NCBI GenBank assembly: GCA_001804805.1
Contig: MHBH01000069.1
Location: forward strand, 1-64,000
Reading direction: 5' to 3'
DNA length: 64,000 nucleotides
Origin: Lentisphaerae bacterium GWF2_49_21
Lineage (GTDB): Bacteria; Verrucomicrobiota; Lentisphaeria; Victivallales; GWF2-50-93
Part shown: positions 52,176-61,626 of the stretch, one piece after another
Numbering within the stretch: the stretch's first letter is position 1
Layout of the letters: every line of letters starts with the position of its first letter
Program-made: the position numbers and the translations under genes
Notes under the pieces: generated by a model
Databases searched by the model: none
What the model was told of the DNA's origin: nothing
The model's input: the letters and a program-made list of their open reading frames with translations, nothing else

Positions 52176-54200
52176 TCACACAATCTCGACCGGGCATTTC
52201 GGCAGCGAATTTATGAAGGTCTTGCCATAACGCTTGGAGATGATCCTGCGGTCAAGGATGACAATAATACCTTTGTCCGTCTTTTTCCTGATGAGGCGTC
52301 CGACGCCCTGCCTGAATCTCAGCACGGCTTCCGGCAGCGAGTAGTCCATGAACGCCCTGCCCCCTTCCCTTTCAATCTTCTCGCTCCTCGCCTGGACAAG
52401 CGGATGGGTCGGAACGGCAAAAGGAAGTTTTGTTATGATGACATTGCTGAGAGATTCCCCGGGGACGTCTACCCCCATCCAGAAGCTCGTCACCCCGAAT
52501 ATGACCGAATCAATATCATGTTTGAATTCGTTGAGCATGTCCGAGCGGTTCTTGCCTTCGCCCTGGACGAGAAGAGTTATGCCGAGATCCTCGAAAAACC
52601 CCCTCAGCCTTTCGGAACTTCTTTTCATGGTGTCGTAGCTCGTAAAAAGAACAAATGCCTTCCCATGCGTCATCTTTATGTAGTTTTCAATCTCATCGCA
52701 GGCTGAACCAAGATAGTTCTCTTCGTCCGGAAGGGGCATGCTCTTTGGAATATATATCTTCACCTGGTTCTCATAGTCGAACGGCGTGTCAAGCACGTCC
52801 TCGGTGCCGTTGTCAAACCCGATCCTGTTCCTGTAATAATCGAGTTTGCCGGCAACTGACAGCGTGGCGCTCGTGAGAACGACCGGAAGTTCGCCGTTGA
52901 AAAGTATCTTCCTGAGGATCTCGCCGACATTGAGAGGCGCCGCGTAGAGCTGGATGTTCATCTCGCTCCTGCCGCCTTTTTCGATCCAGTAGACATGGTC
53001 ATCGAGCCGCATCGCCACGAAATCCGATATTGCGAGCCTGTAATATTCGCATCTCAGGAGCATCGCTGAAAGCTCCTGGCTCAAGTTGTCATCTTCATCC
53101 TCATCCAGCTCCTTGAGATATTCATTGAGCCTGTGCTCCAGATGCCCTATCTTCTCGGAAAGGATGTCCGTGATGAAATCAGGCTGCTTGATCCTGATCA
53201 CGTTGTCCTGGTAGCCGGCCGCGAAGTCCCTCACCTTTTCGAAGAATATTTCAGTTGCATCCATAAGTTCAGCAACCTGGCCCCTCAGCTTGAGCTCCTC
53301 CTCCCCGGACCTCATCAGCAGGCCCTTTCCCCTCTGCGGGTCGAAGAGCCTCTTCAGACAGAGCCTGACACCTGAGCTGGAAACATGGAGTCCGAGATGC
53401 TGTGCGGCTTCGTCCTCGAGAGTGTGCGACTCATCCAGGACGAGCGCCCCGTAGACCGGCAGAAGGCTCATTTCAAGGTTCTCGGAGCTTTTGATCTTCA
53501 GATCAGTGAAGAACAGCGCGTGGTTTGAGACGATGATGTCGGCAGTATCCCATTTTTTCCTCGCCCTCCAGTAGAAGCATCTCTTGAAATATGCGCACTT
53601 GGGTTTCGAACAGTTGCCGGTTTCGCTGCAGATGTAGTCCCAGCATTGCGGATCAAAGGGAAAATCTATTTCCGAACGGCTCCCCTCCAGGGCCTTCTCG
53701 GCCCAGAGGGCTATTTTCTCGACATCGGACCGCATGGAATCGGCCGGCAGGTATTCAGAATGTTCGCCTGCTATCAGGGCAAGCCGCCGTCTGCAGATGT
53801 AGTTACCCCTGCCCTTTGCAAGCGCGACGGAGAACTGCACGTCCATGATCTTCTGCAGGAGGGGCAGATCTTTTTCAACAAGCTGTTCCTGGAGGCTGAT
53901 CGTCTCCGTGCTGACGACAAGCGGTTTACGGAGTTCGAGGGCGCAATAGATCGCTGGAACCAAGTATGCAAAGCTTTTTCCGACTCCGGTCGGCGCCTCG
54001 ACGCAGAGGTTTTTCTTTTCCGCAAAAGCAGCTGCGACCTTCCGCGCCATCTCCTCCTGCTGGGGCCGCCTTTCATAGGCCGGCCCTCCGAGTTCCGCAG
54101 ATTTCAGCAGTGGAGTGCTGTCTGAAAAAAACGCTTCCGTGGACGGGACTATCCCGCTCTGCACTTCAAGCTCGGTGCTTTCCCCCAATGGCATTATCAT
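52176..54200 (-). CDS. dinG: DinG-like ATP-dependent DNA helicase (XPD-type, Fe-S)
   Basis: A 674-residue SF2 helicase of the XPD/DinG group. Walker A is APTGVGKS (69-76). Four cysteines suited to a 4Fe-4S cluster are C136 (YICRRRL), C197, C202 and C208, with an extra C191. Further motifs are the DESH box (256-259), a later VLTSATLS and the C-terminal GVGRLIRKKTDKGI. DinG helicases unwind 5'-3' and resolve R-loops and damaged DNA. There is no exonuclease domain at the N-terminus. Two ATGs compete (54200 or 54194). Confidence 0.9.
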   Translation of the reverse strand: MIMPLGESTELEVQSGIVPSTEAFFSDSTPLLKSAELGGPAYERRPQQEEMARKVAAAFAEKKNLCVEAPTGVGKSFAYLVPAIYCALELRKPLVVSTETISLQEQLVEKDLPLLQKIMDVQFSVALAKGRGNYICRRRLALIAGEHSEYLPADSMRSDVEKIALWAEKALEGSRSEIDFPFDPQCWDYICSETGNCSKPKCAYFKRCFYWRARKKWDTADIIVSNHALFFTDLKIKSSENLEMSLLPVYGALVLDESHTLEDEAAQHLGLHVSSSGVRLCLKRLFDPQRGKGLLMRSGEEELKLRGQVAELMDATEIFFEKVRDFAAGYQDNVIRIKQPDFITDILSEKIGHLEHRLNEYLKELDEDEDDNLSQELSAMLLRCEYYRLAISDFVAMRLDDHVYWIEKGGRSEMNIQLYAAPLNVGEILRKILFNGELPVVLTSATLSVAGKLDYYRNRIGFDNGTEDVLDTPFDYENQVKIYIPKSMPLPDEENYLGSACDEIENYIKMTHGKAFVLFTSYDTMKRSSERLRGFFEDLGITLLVQGEGKNRSDMLNEFKHDIDSVIFGVTSFWMGVDVPGESLSNVIITKLPFAVPTHPLVQARSEKIEREGGRAFMDYSLPEAVLRFRQGVGRLIRKKTDKGIIVILDRRIISKRYGKTFINSLPKCPVEIV

Positions 54201-54344
54201 AATTTTTTAGCTCTTAAATTAAGTTTCCCGCTTGAGATTGCCGGTAAATAAGTTAACCTATTATTTTACGTTGAAACCGGATAATGGACATTCATTTCCA
54301 ATTTCAAATGCACAATAATTGAAATCATCACAGGAGCAAGAACA

Positions 54345-55526
54345 ATGTTTAAAAAGTTTCTAATTTTATCAGCCGCACTGTCAATCATACTTTCCTCAAG
54401 CGTACAGGCGCAGGTGCGGGTAGTCAAGCCTGAAAGAACCAGCAATCCCAAGCTTATGTACAAGGCCGTCGCCGGAAATCCGGAGCTTTCCAAACTCATC
54501 GCCTCGGATCTCAAGCTCTGCGGCTGGTTCGACCTTGTCGACAGCGGAGCTGAATACTTCATCACCGGCGCGGCAGCCGGCACTCAGGTCCAGATGACCG
54601 TCTCAAACGGAAACGGGACGAGCCTCTTCGCACTAAATTCATCTGTCAATCCCCAGAACCTCAGGGACTCGTCGCACAAGACCGTCGACGCGATCCTAAA
54701 GAAAATGTTCAACATCCCGGGAATCTGCTCTTCAAAGATAGCTTTCGCCGGGCAGACTCAGGTCGGCAAAAAGGAGATCTTCATCTGCGACTTCGACGGC
54801 TACAATGTCGCCCAGCTGACCAACAACAACAGCCTTTCCGTGGAACCCGACTGGATCCCTGGAAGGAATGAGATCGTCTATACCCTGTATTCAAAGATGT
54901 TCACGGACATTGTCGAGCTTGACGTCGCTTCAAAACGCTGCCGCAGGCTCGCGCAGTTCCCGGGACTCAATGCTGGAGCCGCAGTCTCGCCAAACGGAGG
55001 TGTCGTCGCTCTCATCCTCAGCCGTGACAACCAGGTCGAGCTCTATATAAAATCGTTCGCAGGGAAGGAATTCCAGAGGCTCACAAACAGTGCAAGTGTA
55101 GAAGCCTCGCCATGCTGGTCTCCCTCCGGCGACAAGCTCTGCTTCGTATCCGACTTGGGTGGCAAGCCGGGGCTTTATATAATGGGTGCACGAGGAGGAA
55201 ATCCCGTGCGACTGTCAACTCTTGGTACCGAGGCTGTTTCTCCAAGCTGGTCCGATGACAACAAGATTGCGTATTCCGCAAAAATGGGGAATTATGCAAT
55301 AGCCGTGCTCGATCTGAATGGCAAGGAACCCAGCAGGACCGTTGTGAACGCCGCAGGCGACTGGGAATCCCCGAGCTGGGCGCCCGACAACCGCCACGTG
55401 GTCTGTTCAAGGACTCTTGGCGGTAATTCATCCTTATATGTCATAGACACATGGACAGGCAAGGCAAGACAGCTGCTCGGTGGCAAGATGAACATCGTCC
55501 TCCCGAGCTGGTCGGGAATCAGGTAA
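54345..55526 (+). CDS. tolB: TolB-like periplasmic beta-propeller protein
   Basis: 393 residues with a signal peptide (FKKFLILSAALSIILSSSVQ). The N-terminal alpha/beta domain (about 25-135) is followed by a six-bladed propeller with WD-like TolB repeats: FICDFDGYNVAQLTNNNSLS, VEPDWIPGRNEIVYT, ASPCWSPSGDKLCFVSDLGG, SPSWSDDNKIAYSA, ESPSWAPDNRHVVCSR. It is part of the Tol-Pal envelope system, which maintains outer-membrane integrity, implying a Gram-negative envelope. No tolQRA or pal gene is in the window. Confidence 0.9.
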   Translation: MFKKFLILSAALSIILSSSVQAQVRVVKPERTSNPKLMYKAVAGNPELSKLIASDLKLCGWFDLVDSGAEYFITGAAAGTQVQMTVSNGNGTSLFALNSSVNPQNLRDSSHKTVDAILKKMFNIPGICSSKIAFAGQTQVGKKEIFICDFDGYNVAQLTNNNSLSVEPDWIPGRNEIVYTLYSKMFTDIVELDVASKRCRRLAQFPGLNAGAAVSPNGGVVALILSRDNQVELYIKSFAGKEFQRLTNSASVEASPCWSPSGDKLCFVSDLGGKPGLYIMGARGGNPVRLSTLGTEAVSPSWSDDNKIAYSAKMGNYAIAVLDLNGKEPSRTVVNAAGDWESPSWAPDNRHVVCSRTLGGNSSLYVIDTWTGKARQLLGGKMNIVLPSWSGIR

Positions 55527-55581
55527 GATTGAAACGGAGAACCGGTGAGCCTGAGTAACGGCGTGTCGGAGAAACTGAGAA

Positions 55582-55613
55582 TCCGCCTTCGCTAAGAAGC
55601 TATGGCGGGCAAG
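55582..55613 (+). repeat. Intergenic hairpin repeat, family A
   Basis: TCCGCCTTCGCTAAGAAGC then TATGGCGGGCAAG. CCGCC pairs with GGCGG. It shares the GCTAAGAAGCTATGG core with the copies at 49155 and, inverted, 23944 and 59519. Confidence 0.75.
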
Positions 55614-55707
55614 TCGGCGAAGATTCAGGAAAACCATGGCGCGGAAAAAATCTTGTCGGAGTCCAAACTTTAGTTTGTCTTAATATTCAAGCCTTAATTT
55701 TTCCTAC

Positions 55708-56598
55708 ATGAAAAATCCTATACAAAAAGTTCGTCCCAAGCTTCCTCCATGGATCCGGGTGAAAGTTTCGGCTGGGAGCAGCAGGGAGGAAGTCGAATCC
55801 CTGATTGGACGCTACAAGCTGAACACCGTCTGCCGGAGCGCAAGATGCCCTAATCTCTGCGAATGCTGGCACAAACGCACCGCAACCTTCATGATCCTCG
55901 GCAGCGAATGCACGAGGAACTGCACGTTCTGCGCCGTAAATCACTCTGAAAAACCTGCCCCTCCCAAAAGAGATGAACCTGCGAAACTCGCAAAGGCCGC
56001 AAGAAAAATGAATCTCGGATATGTCGTAGTCACAAGCGTGACCCGAGACGATCTCCCTGATGGAGGAGCTTCGCAGTTCGCCGATACGATCCGCAGACTC
56101 AGGAAGGAAATCCCCGGAGTGAAGGTTGAAGTGCTGACACCAGATTTCAGAGGAAATACTGCAAGCCTTGAAAAAGTGATAGATGCCGGACCTGACGTAT
56201 TCAACCACAACCTTGAAACCGTTGAGCGTCTGACGAAGGAGATCAGGAGCGGAGCCAACTTCAGTCGTTCCTTGAAGGTGCTGGAGAAAGCTTATACACT
56301 AGGAAAAGGCCGGGTTGCGATAAAGTCAGGGATTATGGCCGGTCTTGGTGAGACGGACTCCGAGATCGAGGAGACAATCCGCGAAATCCGCAGAACTGGC
56401 GCTGAAATGCTCACTGTCGGCCAGTATCTCCCCCCTTCCGTGAAGCACAGGCCGCTTAACCGTTATGTGACACCTGCAACATTTGAAAAGTGGAGGCGTT
56501 TCGCGGAGAAGCTTGGATTCAAGAATGTCGCAAGCGGACCTCTTGTGAGGAGCTCATATCACGCGGAAAACCTGTTCCGCAAGGGGACGGCCCGGTAA
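55708..56598 (+). CDS. lipA: Lipoyl synthase
   Basis: Radical-SAM enzyme that inserts two sulfurs into protein-bound octanoyl groups. The 296-residue protein has the auxiliary-cluster motif C42-x4-C47-x5-C53 (VCRSARCPNLCEC) and the radical-SAM motif C68-x3-C72-x2-C75 (CTRNCTFC). VEVLTPDF and the C-terminal RSSYHAE motif, whose serine ligates the auxiliary cluster, are also present. Length is typical. No lipB or lplA gene is adjacent. Confidence 0.97.
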   Translation: MKNPIQKVRPKLPPWIRVKVSAGSSREEVESLIGRYKLNTVCRSARCPNLCECWHKRTATFMILGSECTRNCTFCAVNHSEKPAPPKRDEPAKLAKAARKMNLGYVVVTSVTRDDLPDGGASQFADTIRRLRKEIPGVKVEVLTPDFRGNTASLEKVIDAGPDVFNHNLETVERLTKEIRSGANFSRSLKVLEKAYTLGKGRVAIKSGIMAGLGETDSEIEETIREIRRTGAEMLTVGQYLPPSVKHRPLNRYVTPATFEKWRRFAEKLGFKNVASGPLVRSSYHAENLFRKGTAR

Positions 56599-56720
56599 CC
56601 GTATTTTAGAAATCTTTATTTTTTTCAACTTTTCCATCTCTTCCACAAGGATTTTTCCCGTTTGCATAATATATTTGTGTTTTGGGCGTCATGCATTTCA
56701 TTTTTTACAGGTGATAGGCG

Positions 56721-58295
56721 ATGAACAGCATCCTATTTTTTCTGATATTCATAATCCTCATCCTCGTAGTATGGGTGATCTACCAGCACACAAGAGTGAT
56801 CATAACGAACAGGATCTGCTATGACCAGTCGCGCCAGATAGCGAAGGAAAGGGAGGCGACGGCGGCCATCCTGGGCCTCAGCGGCAAAGCCATAACTTCA
56901 GAAGACCTCAGCGACGAGACTTTCCTCACCCACTTTGTCGAATATGCACAGAGGTCCATCAGGGGCATAGGGGCGGCAATTGTAACAGCTTCGGACAATG
57001 ACTCATTCAAGGGATGCGCGGTATCCGGGACATTCCCTCCTCTGAAGGATGTACCGGCGCAGGTCGAGCAGCAGCTCCTCGCACATCCGAAAAAGCACAC
57101 GGACTTCATAAAGGAGATCAAGATCCCCCTTTCCATAAGCCAGCTCGAGGAGCAGTGCAAGGATAAAAATTACGTCATGTTCACTGACCAGGTCCCTTCC
57201 GGTTTTTCCGAGAATTTCAAAAAGCTAGCGCCAAGGATATTGATGTCACCGATCCTTGTCCACTCGAAGATCTTCGCCTGTACCATAGTTGTTTCCAGAA
57301 ACGAATTCGATGAACACGTACTGACTGAAAAAGACGGGGAATATCTTGTCCGGCTCAATGAAATCGCATCCCTCAGCCTTGAAGCCATACGCCTCTTCCG
57401 CGAACGCAGGCAGTACGAGGAGAAACTGAGGACGGCCAAGGAGGAGGGAATGCTCCAGGTCTCCACTGGAATCATCCACAACATCGGAAACGCCGTGACG
57501 GTCGCCAAGCTTACGGTCCTCGAGCTCCAGGAGAAGAATCCGGGAAATACCGAGCCGCCGGAATCATTCATACTTAAAGAGATCATACCGAACTTCAGGA
57601 AGGAAGTTGACAAGGGGGATATCCAGAGGTTCCTGAAGGAGGACAAGTCCGGGCAGCAGTATTTCGATATCATCTCCGAACTCCTCAACCACATCAACAA
57701 ATCGCGGCTTGAGACCATCAAGCTGCTTTCCTCGCTATCCAACAAGCTATACCATATCAGCGAGATCATCGAGCTCCAGCAGAGGTTCATGGGCGAACTC
57801 GGTACGGAGAACATGTCCTCTCTCGCACCTGTCATCGAATCATCCGTCAAGATATTCGAGGAGACCTGCAACAAGAAGGGCGTGTCCATAAAAATGACCC
57901 TTGACGACAAGACTCCGCAGGTGCTCATCGATCCTTCAATGATGACACAGGTGTTCATCAACCTCATCAAGAATGCAGTCGAGGCGATTGAGAGCGAAGG
58001 TGAAACCAAGAAGCAGCATATCCTTGAAATCATACTCAAGATGGAGAAGATTGAAAACAACCAGATGGTCGTCGTCGAAGTCAAGGACAACGGTCCGGGA
58101 ATTCCCGACAATGTCCGCGACAAGATATTCAGCTTCGGATTCTCGACCAAGGACAAGAACAAGGCCTCAAGGGGCTATGGACTGCACTCCTGCATGGACA
58201 CCGTGAAGAAATACGGCGGTACAATCACCCTTGACAGCAAGCTCGGAGAAGGTTCGACATTCAAGATCGCCCTGCCCGTGAGCGAGAGGCACTGA
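56721..58295 (+). CDS. Membrane-anchored sensor histidine kinase
   Basis: 524 residues: one N-terminal transmembrane helix (5-21), a GAF-like region (about 65-230), an H-box STGIIHNIGNAVTVA with candidate phospho-acceptor His253, and a HATPase_c domain with N box VFINLIKNAVEAI, G1 DNGPGIPDN, F box FSFGFSTK and G2 RGYGLHSCMDT. No receiver domain or response regulator gene is adjacent, so it is an orphan kinase. The AEC transporter gene starts 2 bp after its stop, so the two are probably cotranslated and functionally linked. Confidence 0.9.
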   Translation: MNSILFFLIFIILILVVWVIYQHTRVIITNRICYDQSRQIAKEREATAAILGLSGKAITSEDLSDETFLTHFVEYAQRSIRGIGAAIVTASDNDSFKGCAVSGTFPPLKDVPAQVEQQLLAHPKKHTDFIKEIKIPLSISQLEEQCKDKNYVMFTDQVPSGFSENFKKLAPRILMSPILVHSKIFACTIVVSRNEFDEHVLTEKDGEYLVRLNEIASLSLEAIRLFRERRQYEEKLRTAKEEGMLQVSTGIIHNIGNAVTVAKLTVLELQEKNPGNTEPPESFILKEIIPNFRKEVDKGDIQRFLKEDKSGQQYFDIISELLNHINKSRLETIKLLSSLSNKLYHISEIIELQQRFMGELGTENMSSLAPVIESSVKIFEETCNKKGVSIKMTLDDKTPQVLIDPSMMTQVFINLIKNAVEAIESEGETKKQHILEIILKMEKIENNQMVVVEVKDNGPGIPDNVRDKIFSFGFSTKDKNKASRGYGLHSCMDTVKKYGGTITLDSKLGEGSTFKIALPVSERH

Positions 58296-58297
58296 AA

Positions 58298-59362
58298 ATG
58301 GAGACTCTTGGCCTGTTCTACTATTCCGCCCAGGCTATATTCACAATCGTTTTGATGTCCATAGGCGGAGTCATTCTCGCAAAATTCAAGATACTGGACA
58401 GCAGTTCGCTCCAGACGCTTAGCAAGGTCATATTCCATCTCCTCCTGCCGTGTATGCTTTTCGCGAGCTTCACAGAAAAAATAAATTTCGCCAAGCTCAT
58501 GGAGCTCTGGGTGCTTCCTGTGACAGGCGTGATCTTCATCGTCACCGGCCTTGCCCTGGGCACCCTGGCTGTCAGGATGATCAGGATAAGCCCGGAATAC
58601 AAGAGCGTAGTAACGGCCACATGCGGTTTCGGGAATGCAATGTATCTCCCGTTCCCCCTTGTCATAGCAATCTGCACCATATTCCCGGAATTCAACAAGG
58701 AACCTGAGCTTCAGGCAATGGGAATCATCTATGTGTCGATGTTCGTGATCGCCTTTTCTCCAATGATGTGGACAGTCGGATACAACATCCTCGGAGAAAA
58801 GTCGCACAGCTCCCTGAAGGTCTCGGATTTCATCACTCCTCCTGTCTGGGGAATCATTGCCGGACTCATCGCCGCAAGCATCCCTTCGATAACGCTCTCC
58901 TCCGGGAACGTCTTCTCATTGAGAGCCGCCCTCTGCGATTCTTCCGGCTTCCTCCATCCGGTGTTCACCACCTGCGTGAGCCTTGGAAATGCAGTGGTGC
59001 CATGCGCGATGATCGTGCTCGGTGGAAGCTTCGCACTAAGCCCGCTGGCGAAGCACCTCGACTTCAGGCCTGCCGTGATCGTAATAGCCGTGAAGCTGAT
59101 AATCCTTCCGGTCCTCGCAATAGCCTACATAAAGACGCTCATGCATTTCAACCTGATTCCTCATGGCAAGGCGCAGGACACCCTTCTCGCGCTGGTGATG
59201 CTCATCCAGTCCGCCGTGCCCCCTGCGACAAGCCTCATCGTAATAAGCTCGCTCCAGAAGAAGAATGTCGATGAGATGGGCTCCCTGCTACTCTGGCTCT
59301 ATCTGACATCCCTGTTGACGCTTACTATATTCATTGTAATCGGCATGAGGATTTTCCAATGA
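58298..59362 (+). CDS. AEC (auxin efflux carrier) family transporter
   Basis: 354 residues with ten predicted helices in two five-helix halves. Family features are SIGGVILAKFKILDSSSLQT and KVIFHLLLPCMLFASF near the N-terminus and VMLIQSAVPPATSLIVISSL in the second half. Members export or import organic acids such as malate or malonate; the substrate here is unknown. It is coupled to the upstream sensor kinase, which may regulate or sense the transported solute (inference). Confidence 0.88.
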   Translation: METLGLFYYSAQAIFTIVLMSIGGVILAKFKILDSSSLQTLSKVIFHLLLPCMLFASFTEKINFAKLMELWVLPVTGVIFIVTGLALGTLAVRMIRISPEYKSVVTATCGFGNAMYLPFPLVIAICTIFPEFNKEPELQAMGIIYVSMFVIAFSPMMWTVGYNILGEKSHSSLKVSDFITPPVWGIIAGLIAASIPSITLSSGNVFSLRAALCDSSGFLHPVFTTCVSLGNAVVPCAMIVLGGSFALSPLAKHLDFRPAVIVIAVKLIILPVLAIAYIKTLMHFNLIPHGKAQDTLLALVMLIQSAVPPATSLIVISSLQKKNVDEMGSLLLWLYLTSLLTLTIFIVIGMRIFQ

Positions 59363-59471
59363 TATTTTCTTTATGTTGCAGAGGCAACTTAAAGAAAATA
59401 TAATTTTTCAAAGAATACCAGGCCATAAGCCTATTCTGCATTATATTATTGGAGCTGATTGCATGACTGCT

Positions 59472-59500
59472 CTCAACGGAGCGCCGGTCTCCAGACCGGC
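59472..59500 (+). repeat. Intergenic hairpin repeat, family C, copy 1
   Basis: CTCAACGGAGCGCCGGTCT followed by CCAGACCGGC. GCCGGTCT pairs with AGACCGGC. It is related to 60296-60323. Confidence 0.65.
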
Positions 59501-59518
59501 TCCCCTATGCCGACCTGG

Positions 59519-59551
59519 CTTGTCCCGCCATAGCTTCTAAGCGACGGCGGA
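59519..59551 (-). repeat. Intergenic hairpin repeat, family A
   Basis: Inverted copy. On the minus strand it reads TCCGCCGTCGCTTAGAAGC then TATGGCGGGACAAG. One substitution in the core relative to the 55582 copy. Confidence 0.75.
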
Positions 59552-59621
59552 AGGTCGGCGTTCATCTGCATCAATGCAATTGCCCAATCGAATTTTTGCA
59601 AAACATGGAAAGGAACCGGAC

Positions 59622-60266
59622 ATGTTCATCTTCAGGAAAAACAAGGCTCTGCTTGAACAATACACCAGCTATCTGTCACTCTGTTCCGAGACACTCGTCT
59701 TATTCCGGGAGGCAATGGAACATTCATTCAAGAACGGGCTCGATGAGCATTTCGACGTCCTTGCGGCAAAGGTCCACGAGAAGGAATCTGACGCCGATGA
59801 TACACGCAGGCTGATCGAATGCACCATGTATGAACAGTCCCTGCTTCCGGAATCCAGGGAGGACCTCCTCGACATAATTGAAAGGATCGACATGATCCCG
59901 AACTGCGTGGACCATCTTGCAACACTGCTTACAATCCAGAAGATTCCTGTCCTGCCAGTACTCAAAAACGACACCATGGAGCTCCTCGGCACTTCGCTCG
60001 AGGCGTTCAAATACACCAGGGAGGCCGCCCTTGACAGCCTTATGAAAATGGAGAAGATAAAGGAGCTCCAGGCATTGATTGGCGACAACGAAAGCATCGG
60101 TGACAGGCTCGAACACAAGATGATACGAACTGTATTCGCCATGGACATCAACACCGGTGACAAGCTAGTACAAAAGGACATGATCAATCAACTTGGCGAC
60201 ATCTGCAACTTGTGCGAGCACGTAATGGACCGGATCGTCATATGCAGCATTAAACGAAAACTGTAA
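59622..60266 (+). CDS. DUF47/PhoU-like phosphate-transport accessory protein
   Basis: 214 residues from the ATG at 59622 (AAGGAA 7 nt upstream); the ATG at 59574 has no ribosome site. The all-helical DUF47 pattern is clear: FRKNKALLEQYTSYLSLC, VHEKESDADDTRRLIECTMY, LLDIIERIDMIPNCVDHLAT, LGDICNLCEHVMDRIVI. DUF47 proteins pair with PiT transporters and modulate low-affinity phosphate uptake, and a PiT gene follows 126 bp downstream. Confidence 0.9.
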   Translation: MFIFRKNKALLEQYTSYLSLCSETLVLFREAMEHSFKNGLDEHFDVLAAKVHEKESDADDTRRLIECTMYEQSLLPESREDLLDIIERIDMIPNCVDHLATLLTIQKIPVLPVLKNDTMELLGTSLEAFKYTREAALDSLMKMEKIKELQALIGDNESIGDRLEHKMIRTVFAMDINTGDKLVQKDMINQLGDICNLCEHVMDRIVICSIKRKL

Positions 60267-60295
60267 CTTGATACTTACAACATGAAATATGTGCT

Positions 60296-60323
60296 CTCAA
60301 AGGAGCGCTGGCCTCTGGCCGGC
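60296..60323 (+). repeat. Intergenic hairpin repeat, family C, copy 2
   Basis: CTCAAAGGAGCGCTGGCCT followed by CTGGCCGGC. Same frame as 59472-59500 with compensatory changes in the stem. Confidence 0.6.
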
Positions 60324-60392
60324 AATTGATTTGATTGAATTGGTTAAAAAATCGGAGATTGGAAATCGGAGATTGGAAATCGGCAATCAAAA

Positions 60393-61400
60393 ATGTTCAG
60401 CCATTACATACAATATATCGGATGTGTCTTCATGGGCTGGGGCCTGGGCGCCAACGACTCCGCAAATGTCTTCGGCACAGCCGTCAGTTCAAGGATGGTC
60501 AATTACAGGATCGCCATACTTTTGACAGCACTCTTTGTAATGCTCGGTGCGATCATAGGAGGAGAACCCGGAATCGTCACCCTCAGCAAGGAGCTCAGGA
60601 AGGATACAGCCTTCACCGTCAAGAATGAAACTGATATCGCAAAGGCCGACAGGAAAGCGCGGAGAACAGCGGTCGTTGTCACATTCGCCGCCGCATTCAC
60701 CGTAATCATTCTCACCGTCGCCAAGATGCCCATTTCCACCTCCCAGGCAGTAGTAGGAGCTATAGCCGGCGTCGCAGTCCTCCAGCGCTCCCTTGATATT
60801 GGAAGCCTCCTGAAGATCATTGCCTGCTGGCTTGGAACTCCATTGGGGGCAATGCTACTCACATTTATTTTCTACTATGCATTCAGGGGGCTGATCAGAA
60901 AACTCACACCATCCGTCTTCGTATATGATCCTATCATGTCGTTGCTCCTGATAATCTGCGGATGCTACGGAGCATACGCCCTTGGAGCGAACAATGTGGC
61001 TAATGTAAGCGCGATCTTCGTGGGACACAACATGCTGACAATGTCCGAGGCTAAAATATTCGGCGGGATAACGATCGCATTCGGAGTCATCACATATGCA
61101 AAGCCAGTTATGATGACAGTCGGCAAATCGATCGTAAAGCTTGGCGCTTTCGATGCGCTCATATGCGTGCTTTCACATGCCGTGACAGTGCATGTCTACG
61201 CCCTGATAGGCGTACCTGTCTCCACAACACAGGCCATCGTTGGATCTGTCATAGGCATAGGAATTATCAAGGGCGGGCAGACAATAAACTACAGGACTCT
61301 TGCGCGCATCAGCCTCGGCTGGTTTGCAACCCCATTCATGGCGGCCCTGCTGTCCATACTCCTCTATTTCGCAGCGAACCTATATTACATTCCGGAATGA
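60393..61400 (+). CDS. pit: PiT-family inorganic phosphate transporter
   Basis: 335 residues, about ten helices, with the two inverted PiT signatures GLGANDSANVFGTAVSS (17-33) and ALGANNVANVSAIFVG (around 196-211), plus STSQAVVGAIAG and STTQAIVGSVIG. It imports phosphate coupled to cations. It forms a pair with the DUF47 gene upstream, although a family C repeat lies between them. Confidence 0.93.
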   Translation: MFSHYIQYIGCVFMGWGLGANDSANVFGTAVSSRMVNYRIAILLTALFVMLGAIIGGEPGIVTLSKELRKDTAFTVKNETDIAKADRKARRTAVVVTFAAAFTVIILTVAKMPISTSQAVVGAIAGVAVLQRSLDIGSLLKIIACWLGTPLGAMLLTFIFYYAFRGLIRKLTPSVFVYDPIMSLLLIICGCYGAYALGANNVANVSAIFVGHNMLTMSEAKIFGGITIAFGVITYAKPVMMTVGKSIVKLGAFDALICVLSHAVTVHVYALIGVPVSTTQAIVGSVIGIGIIKGGQTINYRTLARISLGWFATPFMAALLSILLYFAANLYYIPE

Positions 61401-61626
61401 GGAACAACTCCAAGAAGTCAATTCATCTTGTTCTTGCGCATCACTACAAGTCTTCCATATGCACACGCTGAAGTGAAGTTGACATCAGGCCACTGCATGG
61501 CTATACAGTATAAACGGTTTCCAACAGGGTCAGAATTGAACCCGTAATTGCAAGTCACCTGATTCTGCGCCACTGGCGGAATTGATGTTATAGTCATAGG
61601 GATTATCATATCCAGTAAAAATCCAA

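Noticed and set aside
23839-60323. CRISPR array
   Set aside because: The intergenic repeats are kilobases apart, in both orientations and without regular spacers; no cas gene is seen.
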